Assembly: GCA_019843655.1 (NCBI GenBank)
Contig: JACDQD010000003.1
Span: forward strand, 12,464,925-12,528,924
Direction of reading: 5' to 3'
Source: Lethocerus indicus
Taxonomy: Eukaryota > Arthropoda > Insecta > Hemiptera > Belostomatidae
DNA: 64,000 bases
Under the pieces are notes generated by a model, which ran no database searches, was not told the origin of the DNA, and was given only the letters and a program-made list of their open reading frames with translations. Both the position numbers and the translations under genes were made by a program. This document shows positions 12,948 through 23,873 of the stretch, piece by piece. Position 1 is the stretch's first letter; the number at the start of each line of letters is the position of its first letter.

Positions 12948-15900
12948 GTTGTGTAGTTATTAATATTTATTCAACATTACCAATAGGAGTATCGGCTTGC
13001 GGCGATGTTGCTTTACTTCTTCCACCCCACCAACCAGAGAACCAGCCACCCTGACTTTCTTTCCTTACTTGTTCACTCTTGTCTTCACGCTCAACCTAAA
13101 AGAATAACATTGTAACAGTTCTTTTAAAAAAAATGTATATTTTTAAACTGCATTATACAATTGTCAATACTATCACATAGATTTTAGGAAACACAAATAT
13201 TTACAATATATTAGTTTAAAATTGAACATGTTACATGCATTTGAGTTAGAACGAGTTGAATGTTCTTTATTTTTGAACCATTTTGGGAACCAGTTGCCAG
13301 AATTTTCTTTACCTGCTTCACTCTTGTTCCCCATGAGTAAGTAAATCCTTGCAACCTAAGTAGTAATTGTGAGGTAGTTAAGGACATCAAGTAGGATGAA
13401 TAAAAATGAAATGAGAAAATATAATTTGAGAAAGGAATAAAAATTAGTTAGTATAATGAACTAATAAAAGTTCAGTAGTCAACAACTGATTTTTTCATTA
13501 GTCAATTATTTAAGTTAATAATCTCTTTGCCCACTTAAACAGATTATATATTTTTGTTGCCATTATTTTAAATAATAAGTAATAAATATGTTAAATTTAA
13601 GTACCTATTCTATCATCTAGCCAATAATGCAAAATATTCATTTAAGTTCAATTCACTTTGTTCTGGCAAGAAAGCCTTACTGTGTTTTGGCAAAACTTGC
13701 TGAAGTCTGGTATCTAAGTTGGATTCCTAATGGTCAGTTGGGATTTGTTTAAAAAACTTACTTGGAGATCAAACCCAAGATCCTTTGACTAAAAAGCAGA
13801 TATACTAACTGCTTAGCTATCGGACCCACATCCATGTATAATATAGAACATCCATTTTGTTTTATTATGCAATTTTCAACTACTAAGCACTGATATTTCT
13901 AACATGAAGCATAGGATGTAGGATTAAGAAATTAACAAGGTTAGAATCATACGTAAGCTTAACTGATAAACAAGATATGCAGTTTTAAAATTCTATATAC
14001 AGAAGAGTGGTTTTTGACAACTCTTCATTTGTGCTCAGTAGGACTTTTATGAAAGGAAAAATACTTTCAATCATATCTCAAAGACCCTTACTTCAAGTTC
14101 CACTTGCTCTCTGATGAGGACAATATTGAGTGTATCCAACTGGCGTTCAAGGTCAGTACACTTAGAAAGAACATCATTACTAGGTTTTGTTGTCATTAGT
14201 TTGGCTTTATAAGCATCTGCATACCGTTTACACAGTAACCTATGATCCAACATATGAGCCCAATCCCAGTTTTTCCTTTTTCTCCTAACTTCCTCTTCTA
14301 AAATAGCTGTATATGCAAATAACCACCTGAAATATGTGAATATTTAGAATACTAAACAGGATCCTTGATTCAGTGAGATCAAATTGCATTAAAAAATATT
14401 CAGGCTGTACTGGCAAAGATTAAACCATTATATTTGAAGCAAGGCAACAGGTTTTCCTGAAATATATGAAGGTTTTCAAATAAATATATGTAAAGTAATT
14501 CAATGGTAGTTTCCCCATTCCAAAAACACAATACAAAAATTATATGCATAATAAAATTTGGTAAAGTAATAAGTTGTAATAACAACACATGATCAAGCAC
14601 AGGAGTGAAAGATGTGGAACTGATTTATATCAATTTTTGTAATCAATTTTTGGATACAATGTGTTTGGATATACAAATAGGTCTCTAACAGGTTTTTTAC
14701 TTTCCAATGATATTAACACTAACTTAATATCATCAATATTTAAAGCTAGAAAATAGTCTGTGGTAATTGTAAATATACTGAAGTCATAATGTCAGCATCA
14801 ACAGTATGAAGTCTTCATCAGAAAGAATAAACTGTATCTAGGATTTTTACAAATCCTGGATACTTAAATCGTGGAAATTTAAATAGTTTCTACTTAATTA
14901 AATTCATAAATTGTTTAGAATTAATCCATGAATAACATACCACTGCTTGTAATAACCTCGGTAAGATGGTAAATGAGGCCTATATTTCCTGTATAATGCA
15001 GCTCTTGACATCCGATCCATTGTCTCCAAAAGTACAGTCAGGTCTTGATACTGTGCCTTTGATATATCTATAAGTAACAATAAGAAATAATTATTATAAA
15101 CAAGAAAGATAAGGCATGGTCAGATTCATTAATTAGTATAATTATTTGTTTGGTACGCTGAAAATTACGCAAAAGTTACTTAATGGAAGAGAACAACATT
15201 TAATTTAATCATTACTCACTAACTAACAATCTTTCTAAATCTAATTTCAATAAAACTTTCGGTATTGTGTAATTTGATCCATCAATTTCAGGTCTCTTGT
15301 TAATTCGCAGTTTGGCTGAGGAGTTTATTGGTCCAAGCACTGAAAACAAAAAAATGATGCATTTTATAGAACATAAACTAAAGTTATGTTTTGAAAAAAA
15401 GAACAAGAATAAAAATAAATTGAAAATAAGACAACATTTAAATGAAATGAATAAACATAAATTAACTCACTATATTTATATCCAGGTGGATGTATAGTCT
15501 TTGATGCAATTCCATCACTTATTGCCACAATATACCTGTCAGATGAAAAGTCTGAAAATAGTGTGGTATTCGAGTTCCAATAAACAGAAAGGCATTGAAT
15601 AGACAACTCCTACAAAATAATTTTCATGATTTTTAAATACTAGTAATACGAACTCAATAATAATAAAGTAATTATCTCATAACAATTAAATCACAAGAAG
15701 AATCAAGAAATGTGTCAAACAACGTTTCAATTACTTTGAATATAAGGTTGACTGGATCCACATTTACAGCATCTCCCCATGATGGTATGGTAACAACATC
15801 AAGGGAACTCAGAGTGATCCCAAGAGCAAATGGGCTTTCAGGTTTAGTGACCTTATCTTCATATCTTATGTGTATATCCTTGATGCTCACTTGGACATTT

Positions 15901-18846
15901 TTAATTATCTGAGCTGCCAACTTTTCAACAAATGTGCTGTCGGGTTTCAGTTTATCTGGTATAAAGATTTACAAAATTTTATAAAAAATTACAATAACAT
16001 TAAATTCATCCCTCCATTTAACTGAGAACTTATATCCAATAAAATATACATTTTAATGCAATCATAGTTGTATTATTTGCTGTCTTATTTACATGCATAT
16101 AGACACAAATATACATTCCCAGTATAAAATAAAAGTGAATAAATTGAATTCTGAAGTCATAAAAGTAAATGTAAGGCATTATCATAATTATAATATTGAC
16201 TAAATGAATGCTTATATATTCCAAATATATAATACCATAATTAAATATAGAACATGATCAACCTTTCTCTTTCAAAGCTTTTTTGGCTTCTTCAATTTTT
16301 TGAAGTTCAGCCTGTTTAGCCTCTTCAGCCCATTTCTCTTCTTCTTCCTTGTCATATTTTACAAACTGGTTTGGTACAACTAACAAATAAAGACGTTCAA
16401 TGGTTGCTATCACAGGAGCATTATACAAATTCTTCCATGGAATTTGCAAAACCAATTGACCTGCAATTGAAAATAAACATTTACAAAACAAAATTAAAAC
16501 AAATTTAAAACAAGATTTTAAACCTGCCCAAAAGCATTTTTTTCAATAGAAAGATCTATATCCTCTGACAGATTCAAACTTCAAAGAACTTGTTTTAAAC
16601 AAACTTATTTCAAAGTCATATTGAAAATATCCATTTATTATTAATTCATCAGTTCAAAATGACTTAATGAATTAAACATGAATGGTTTAAGTTTTGACTC
16701 AACCGCAAGGCATGGAAATTTCTGCTGCTGCCATAAAAAATTAGTAATATGAAGAGACAAATTTAAAAATGTAGTTGTTAGGTATTGTGTAAAAAAATAA
16801 ATAAATTGTTATACTCATTGAATAAACTATACTAAAATGTTACCTCCCAAAATTATGTTTAGACAACTTTATAGGCCATCTATAGTTTCTGTCTAATCAT
16901 TTTACCTAGAGGCTATATTTAATACTCAATAAACTTGAATTGTTATACAGCTCAGAATGATAATGGAAAATTCTTGGAATACACAAAAAGCATTTTTTCA
17001 CATGATGGCCAAGTTGAAATTGGCATTTTAAAATTATAAATCAATACTTAATTATAATCATAAAAATCCATGTAGAATAATTAAGGGTGTTTCAATCACA
17101 CTATTGTGGTAAAAGTACTGAAATAACCATGTCCAATTTGAAGTACGTAACCTTTTTGTGTGTACTAAAATATAAAATACACAATTTATTGGCCATACTG
17201 TTCCAATTTTTTCTTCCCCACCATTTGGCATTATCATTATTTCTTTTTATTATGCCTATCTATATTAAGTATATAACTATTTTACAAAATCTGATAAAAA
17301 ATGATGTAATGTTCTGCACCAAATACAATTCTAAAATAAATCTTTGCATCTGTTATAACAGTTTCAATAAGATTGGCCAAAAAAGGGGTCAAGAGATTTG
17401 AAGAAAATCCAATATTCTAAACTATACATATTTGAATAATTCTATCATACCTAGATTACCACGAACTGTTTTAACTGGTAAGTTTAAGTCATCTAATGCA
17501 CTTTGCTTGAGAGTCAAATCACGAAGAGTAACATCTCCTGCAAAAAAGATATAATGAAATGTAGTTCTGTCTACCAAAAATATTATTTAAAAATAAATGT
17601 AATGAATAACAAAACACACATTTAAACTTATATTTTATGATACACCTAACATGTGTCAAATATCAACAATCATAACTTGATTGACTTAATGATTATCATC
17701 TTAGTGTGTTATTATGAGTACACACAGTACATTTAAAATATAAGCATAGAGTGTTATAATTATTTATTACATTAATAGTTTTGAAACAACAATATTAAAA
17801 ATCTTATTTCCACACATATCGGCATCAGACACAATTAAGCAGAAAATAAATACAGTAAAAAAAACACTATTGTGTAAACTAGAATAGACATAATGTGTAA
17901 ACTAAAAAGACATAATATACATAGAATGTATGAAATGGATATTTTTCATGTAATTTAAATTACATCAAAAAATTAAGATTTCTCAATAAAATCCCCAACT
18001 GTAGAGATTTCAAAGTGTTATAATCAATATAATTCTAATTTTCAATTTTAATGGGGATTAATAATCTTAAGGAATCAATAAATTTGATGCAGTATATATT
18101 TTGAATGTTTCAACATTTTTTTGAAATTTATAATTACAATAAGTTGATAAAAATGTTATAACCTATTATTAACCTAACTTGGCTTTGAAGTATGGTAGCA
18201 TATCTTTTGAAAAGAAATATAATTGGGACAATGCAGATGTTAATGCTGCATAAAAAAATTTGATTCATTGACACACCTTAAAATGTCATTTTCCATAGAA
18301 GCAACAACCCTCTAGATTTTGATCATCATTTAAAATGTTATTTATTAAATTAATGAACATGTATAACAACTCAGATTTTAGAAACATTTTCCATACAGTT
18401 TTTTTAAATACATTAGAATAAACCATTTAATTTAAATGTTTGTACTCTTTCTCACTATGTATATATCTACACATGTATATACGTATCGGTTCTATAATAT
18501 ATATTAACAATTTGACTGTATCCTATTATAAAAGTTAAAAATAATGAAGAAAACATGGATGAAGCAAGTGACCTAATTTTAATATGGACACATTCTTCTT
18601 CCCAAATTGATACATGTTATAAATCCAAATTTCATGAACATTTTTGTATATCTTGGTAACTGCTTGATTGAAATTCGAAATAAAACATTGGCATAGAAAA
18701 TTGCGTAAGCAGCCGTCAGACTGAATATAGTTATACGGAAACTCACCTCCCCATATGCCTATGTTGAGCTGAGATTTGTCCAAATTTTCAACGTACTCGC
18801 CCAAATATTTGTTGAGGAGATCTGCGATTAACGATTCGAAAACCAT
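767..18846 (-). CDS. Vps13: VPS13 bridge-like lipid transfer protein, N-terminal half (34 exons, partial)
   Basis: VPS13 forms a long hydrophobic groove that moves phospholipids between organelles at membrane contact sites. The start at 18846 gives [20 protein letters not shown], the hallmark N-terminus of the family, followed by the chorein motif region ([15 protein letters not shown]) and the conserved IPWKNLY and HIRYED motifs. Joining 34 exons gives 5,352 nt, exactly 1,784 codons, all in frame. Family members run to about 3,200-3,750 residues, so the adaptor-binding, DH-like and PH regions lie beyond the left edge. Similarity is to the VPS13A/C branch rather than B or D, judged from memory of the first 700 residues. 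The gene is head-to-head with kul and shares its 5' interval. Introns are mostly short and CpG-poor. The exon coordinates are listed in the three block entries. Confidence 0.95.
1549..1593. repeat. (TA)n microsatellite
   Basis: About 45 nt of uninterrupted TA dinucleotides in a Vps13 intron. Confidence 0.95.
4934..4991. repeat. (TA)n microsatellite with one TG interruption
   Basis: About 58 nt of AT dinucleotides between Vps13 exons 24 and 25. Confidence 0.95.
5760..6433 (-). other. Vps13 intron 21
   Basis: A 674-nt AT-rich intron. It holds the compound CA/TA/TTTA microsatellite listed separately; nothing else is recognised. Confidence 0.8.
6302..6400. repeat. Compound microsatellite (CA)n(TA)n(TTTA)n
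   Basis: About 40 nt of CA repeats run into about 44 nt of TA repeats and then several TTTA units, only about 35 nt from Vps13 exon 21, on the acceptor side of exon 22's upstream intron. Length variation here could affect splicing of the neighbouring exon. Confidence 0.95.
6434..12644 (-). CDS. Vps13: Vps13 exons 10-21: repeating lipid-groove region (residues 448-1113)
   Basis: Exons: 12398-12644, 12010-12136, 11773-11918, 11232-11384, 10494-10671, 9719-9902, 8315-8394, 8035-8182, 7400-7638, 7094-7252, 6758-6863, 6434-6663. Family motifs include [37 protein letters not shown] and LPSVTFSVA. Exon 10 must use a weak donor (GTTCGT) to keep frame; a better GTAATG donor lies 5 nt upstream and would put a stop in the second codon of exon 11. 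Exon 18 keeps frame only with a GC donor (GCAAGT). Exon 20 encodes a lysine- and proline-rich linker that is probably disordered. Confidence 0.9.
8395..9718 (-). other. Vps13 intron 15 with a CpG-richer insert
   Basis: A 1.3-kb intron, longer than its neighbours. Between about 8.69 and 9.48 kb the composition changes: CpG and GC are higher than in the surrounding intronic DNA, and there are short runs such as TGTCTGTCTGTC at about 9196. This suggests a fairly recent insertion, perhaps a transposable element piece, but I recognise no element family, terminal repeat or coding motif. Confidence 0.5.
10190..10330 (-). repeat. Strand-asymmetric T/G-rich tract, possible retroelement 3' tail
   Basis: About 130 nt on the plus strand consist almost wholly of T and G with some A, and end in the palindrome GGTTGCAACC. 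Read on the minus strand this is a unique sequence followed by an A-rich run, as at the 3' end of a non-LTR element inserted in the minus orientation. It lies in the Vps13 intron between exons 14 and 15. No coding remnant is attached. Confidence 0.3.
12880..12945. repeat. Compound microsatellite (AAT)n(AT)n
   Basis: About 25 nt of AAT units followed by about 40 nt of AT units, about 35 nt downstream of the exon 9 donor of Vps13. Confidence 0.95.
12981..18846 (-). CDS. Vps13: Vps13 exons 1-9: chorein domain and first repeats (residues 1-447)
   Basis: Exons: 18747-18846, 17451-17537, 16263-16460, 15735-15955, 15471-15609, 15220-15339, 14941-15067, 14092-14326, 12981-13095. Exon 1 carries the start methionine in a good context (G at -3, G at +4). 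The chorein_N domain spans roughly residues 1-115; exon 3 encodes [20 protein letters not shown] followed by a charged helical [14 protein letters not shown] stretch, as in human VPS13A and VPS13C. Exon 4 has [18 protein letters not shown]. Exon 9 has the [10 protein letters not shown] motif, which corresponds to the conserved KGWFSWLW-type motif of the family. Phases agree at every junction. Confidence 0.93.
13640..13828 (-). repeat. tRNA-derived SINE, decayed
   Basis: On the minus strand, 13828 down to about 13764 reads as a tRNA-like head. It begins GGTCCGATAGCTAAGCAGTT, which contains an A-box-like segment, and about 35 nt later has GGTTTGATCTCC, close to the RNA polymerase III B-box consensus with one C-to-T change and one inserted base. 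An unrelated body of about 100 nt follows. The head most resembles tRNA-Lys. The cloverleaf is disrupted, so this is a SINE and not a working tRNA gene. It lies in the Vps13 intron between exons 8 and 9. Confidence 0.6.
17538..18746 (-). other. Vps13 intron 1
   Basis: A 1.2-kb AT-rich intron with very few CpG dinucleotides until the last 100 nt next to exon 1. No other feature is recognised. Confidence 0.85.
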
Positions 18847-19406
18847 TTCGCAGCCTATGTGCACAAATGCCGAGTCGAAGAACCGGCAGACAAACTTATG
18901 TCATGCCTAGGAAAATACCGGCCCAAGTGGGAGTCGATTACGGCTCTGGGACTTATGTCATACTTATAATAGAAGGGGCACGGTGGGCATTTCGACGGAA
19001 TATCGGCAGTAGGCGAGAGGCCAATTGGAAGTAGACAGTCCGAATCAGACGAAAGGGTATGAGGTCGCAAAACTAAGAACGGGAGTGGGACCAGCTGATA
19101 ATGGCGGAGGTAGATGGCAGCACCGGACCACTAACTTACACTTCCCCTCCTGTACATCTAGTCTGATCCTGAACAGTGTAGTGTGTATACCAGCGTCTTT
19201 CTTATAATGTCGTGATCATAATTTGGACAGCCCTTTGACTCCGTCCATCTGTTCCCTATCAGCGTCGGTGATATGAGAAGTGGAACCGGTGACCATACGC
19301 CGACCGGTGCCAGTGTACTTAATAGTTTTGTTTTCCCCGGTGCGAGGTGGATGATAGACGTGATGTCATCTGGTTGGGGCGGCCGACTCGGGACAACAAT
19401 ATCGAC
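18847..19406. promoter_or_regulatory. Shared divergent promoter interval of Vps13 and kul
   Basis: Only 560 nt separate the start codons of Vps13 (minus) and kul (plus). The interval is much richer in CpG and GC than the Vps13 gene body. The 11-mer ACTTATGTCAT occurs twice in the same orientation, near 18896 and near 18950; it resembles bZIP (CRE or PAR-type) sites. ACCGGTG occurs twice near 19284 and 19307. I see no convincing TATA box. Transcription start sites cannot be located from sequence alone. Confidence 0.6.
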
Positions 19407-19410
19407 ATGA
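19351..19410 (+). promoter_or_regulatory. uORF overlapping the kul start codon
   Basis: ATG at 19351 opens a 19-codon frame that ends in TGA at 19408-19410. That stop overlaps the kul start codon (19407) as ATGA. If the mRNA begins upstream of 19351, kul translation must depend on leaky scanning or on termination-reinitiation. The uORF start context is weak (T at -3). Confidence 0.5.
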
Positions 19411-22400
19411 CCACCTCTGCAGTTTTGTTCATATTTCTACTGGTTCACCTAACCGACCTCTCACCGTTGCACCCTTACAGTATTCGTCAGCCCGCAGGTC
19501 AGTCTCTTCTTGCCCTCTGTTTTTGTTCCTTCGCTCATAAGCCTTTTATGCACCTCTAAATTTGAACGACAGTTATCGTATAAACGTCAACCTCTATAAC
19601 TTCTACGGATTATAATTTGTATATTTATTATATACTTATGTAATTTCACCTGTAAGCAAGGATGCCCTTTACGAAATCTTACTGATTTCAGAGTATATGT
19701 TTAATTTTCGATTATTTCTTTGTTTCTACGTTATGAGAAATTACTTATTAACCCTAAGATCGAGACAGTCAGTATAATCTATATATGACTTTGCTTTTTG
19801 TCTTTTGTCTATACTTCATTCATTGAGAATCGTACAGTTATCTCGTAAGCCACCTATTAATTTTGCAATACCGTCCTCGTAGCATTTTATCCTGTTTAGT
19901 TGTTCCTGGTAACAAGTACCATCTCCTTCGACTGTATTTCTTCCATTTAACTGTTGAATTTAGCCGGAAATTGCTTCTTTTCAGTTATAGATTAACATGA
20001 AGACAAGATTAGTGCTCATCAAATGAGAGGCGCATTTAGTGTGTAAACGGTGATTCGTTGAGAAATAACCTGTTTAGTAGTAGATTGTTTCTGTAATTAT
20101 TCAAAATAGATCCTTAATTGAATAACCCTCCTCATTGATGTGGGTATAATTATACTAGATATTTCTTAAATTAAAGTTTTTCGGAGTTTGCAAGAACAGA
20201 ATGAATAAGGTATCTTTTTTATCTCCGGAAGATAGAAGGTTTAAAACTAAGCGTTCTATTGTTGTTCTATTAGCGACTATGGCGAATATTTAATCATTGT
20301 TTTACGCTTATTTTATTAACATTAAGAATACTCAAGAAATCTTAGATCTTATTGCAATTGCTAAATATTAATGAAAGTTACTTGAAAATGGCATTTACAT
20401 ACTCTAAGGATGTTTAAAACACGATTGTTTCCTCTTTACTATGCCTAAGTTCGTGTTACCTTAGCAACGAACGATGATGGTGATGGCGGGGACGTCTTTA
20501 ACATATATTTTGGTAGAAACCGAAATTATATTATTCTACCTTTAAATAACTGCATTCTGGCCAATTTCTCATAGAAATTTCTCATAAAATTTATGAATAG
20601 ATCATAAAACCCTGAGATTTATCAATTAAAGTGGGATGTTTCACTAACCCATTATTTTTCTCCGACACTAAAAAAAAGATATATTCTTTAAATTAATTTC
20701 TTTATCGATTGATGGTACAATCTATTGTATAGTTCAGGGTCCTTCCTAAATATAGTGCCAATTGGACACTGAAATTTTGACTTCGTACGATTTCAATGGA
20801 AGCTAGAACAGATTTCATTTATCCAAAAGAAAACACCTCGACATGCTTCAGTACAGGAAATTATAATACCTTATGTCGTAACAGGATAATTACATCTCAG
20901 AGCATTTGATCACTCTAGTAGCAAGTAAAGAATGAATTATGCCATAAGGCCCCTATTTTGTGAATAGTTAAATTTCTTTCGACAAAATTAAGAAACTTAC
21001 TGAATGGGTAACATTAGTTGTTATATATTCTATCGTAATAGTTTTGTATTATAGTAGTCATGCGAAGGTTTAATAACCCTAAATTACGATGTTGACAAAT
21101 TGAGTTTGAAATCGTATGAATGGATTCTTATGTGGTTGAATTTGGTATTAGAAGTACTTAAGAAAGATTGCCCTTGGAGGTGTTACGGAGACGCGGAAGG
21201 TGAGTAATCCTCCCCCTCTAATATCTGTCAGGGCAATGATCAGTACGAAGGTCGTCAACCCGAATTTCGAATATTTATTTGTAATAATGATTTTATTTTT
21301 AGAAGTTAATACCAGGTAGGATATGTAGAATTTTTTCAATACAGATAGGCCTGTAGAAACCAGTATAGGTGTTTACTGTTACTTAGCCTTTCGATAGTCC
21401 TTATGCGAATTATCATTTCAATATTATATCTGTAGTATTTTTCTGCTATATTCATGGATGGTTTTCTGGTTTTATTGTGATTGTGGTCACAACAATATGT
21501 GCCATTTATTTTTTATTGTATTGTTGGAATGGGCACAGTATCAGAGAATTTAATCGATGCGAAAGATAGATATATTATCATCAGCAGGTATCAAACTTGC
21601 ATGAACATTCTCGCCTAAAGGGAGGTAAAGGGTACCTAGACGGTTGGTTAACCGGTCTTGATTACGTATAAGGGAGAGAGCAAGTGTAATCAAGAGATAG
21701 GTTGATGATGTTATTCACTATCCTTCTTTGAATCAGTGAGGTCGTGCGAAAATGTTAACATTATTATGTAAAGATATATATTTTAGAGATGTATTTTATA
21801 TAAACTTAATACTTGATAATTGACTATGTTCAATGTCGACTACTGTCATTTATTCACGTTTATAGTATTATCTCACGCGTTTGTTTACTTACAGCTGATT
21901 GCCATAGCTTAAAATCTGTCTGGTTTTAACATTCGCCTAAATTCGTCAAACAAATAAAAAACCATGTATATTGAAATCAGTACGTATAATTTAATATGTT
22001 CCCAAACTCCTGATTATTACAGATAAGTTCATTTCAGATTTCGCGATCAAGACGTATCGAATCATGTTGATTAATCCATCGATCAGTTCCGTTACTGTAA
22101 CGTTATAAATAGAGTGCAAAAGGTTATTACTTGTCAGCAAATATAAATATTATTATTTCCGAGTATTAATTATCTTTTGTACCTAGAGCACTTGGTAATA
22201 ACATTTTCGACCAACCAAGAACTAATTTGTAGGAGAAATCAAATCCTAATTTTCATTTGACATCAAATATAATTGGTTTTTCCTTAATTTAGGTTGCCTG
22301 TATTCTAAATAAAGTTTTCCGAAACAGCGAATAAATAACTTATAATAATAACGCTGGTGAATAACAATTAAAAGGCTATCACCGCATGATACTCCCATGG

Positions 22401-23806
22401 GATGGGTCACACCCATTGTGTTAATGCTTTACAACCTAATCAGAATTATTCATGCGGGGCTCATGTCTTCTTACGCCATCTTCCGGTAGACTGTCAGATG
22501 TTGTCCACTGAGTTATCCAGACATTGTACACGAAAATTAGAGACGTTAAAAATGAAACTTCCATTTACCTAAACGCAGGTGTTCAGAAATTAATATCTTG
22601 GTTTGTCTCCGTGTGCGAAAAATATTCTGATTTATGCTTGACTTAGTAGTGATACAATGTTATTAGTAATAAATCGGTTTCTTATTTTGTACACGTTGTC
22701 TATTTAAGTAGTCTGTTTAGGATTGGTGGATGTATTTCGCTGTCAGATCGCTTTTAGTGATGTTTTATAATAATAAAAAAAATAAGTGAATAATAATTAA
22801 AAGTATTTTGTATCACGGTACGTTTGAATAGACCAATGCTACGGAAACAATAAAAATCCCAATGGATTTTTTTAATTCGGAATATGAACTCTTAATTTAA
22901 ACATATGTTGATAATTGAATGTTGGATAAGTCGTTGCTGTTACTTTTAAATAATTTTCTAGTTATTGTCCGCATTTATCAGGAACATGCTGCAATGAAGA
23001 ATAAACGTCAATCTTGGTACCGCTATAAAGAAAAGGCGACGTCTTATCCTGATACATTCTTTAGAAGATTTACACTGAAAGGAATTTTACGTTTCTTAAT
23101 GACGCGATTATGTCAACCTATCGAGAGTGTTGTAAATAGGAAATCGACGAAATAAACTCCCTTTGGTTCTTTTATTAGATTTCAAGTTCCTAAGGGTCTG
23201 TTTCGTTCTATAAAATATCGATGCATTTGTCCAGGATATATGAAATTCAATGTACCTTTCAGATTTATAGAATAAATCGTATGATGTTAAATTGTATGCT
23301 AGTTATTGTTCATCGAATTTTTTTACATAGCTTTTTCGCCTTTTTCTATTCGTGATTAATTTATTGGCATAAGAAATTGGAAAGTATTGGAGAAATAAAT
23401 ATTTCGGGAACTTTACAGTTCTTGGAGTGAGTGAGTGGGCAAGGCCAACGGAATTTCCCAGAGGTTCTTTGTAAAAAATGTGGGGCAACTTATTATTATG
23501 TTTATTCATTAATACTTGTATACTGAAAGTATGAATATAACAGTTTGCGGTTACATTCAATATCCGAAATGTGAATTTACATTATTTTCAGGTCTGTTAA
23601 AATAAATAAACTTTATATTAACGGTTTCTTGAGTCAAATAATTTGCATCTCGTTTATTTTTAATTGAAAACAAAGGTTGTTGTAATAGCCCCTATTTCTG
23701 AATGATGATCATATTTTAGGCTAATCCTTTTAATGGTTGGATTTAATTTTGGGAAGGCCATATCCAGTGCCATGCTAATCAAATTAAGTCTGAGGTTAAT
23801 TATTTT

Positions 23807-23873
<67 letters not shown>

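Noticed and set aside
13760..13828. Functional tRNA-Lys gene on the minus strand
   Set aside because: The B box has a substitution and an insertion, the arms do not pair properly, and an unrelated body follows, so a SINE is the better reading.
18535..18864. A 109-codon minus-strand frame covering Vps13 exon 1
   Set aside because: Only the part from 18846 to 18747 is coding; the rest is read-through past a GTGAGT donor into intron 1, and the upstream methionine is not needed.
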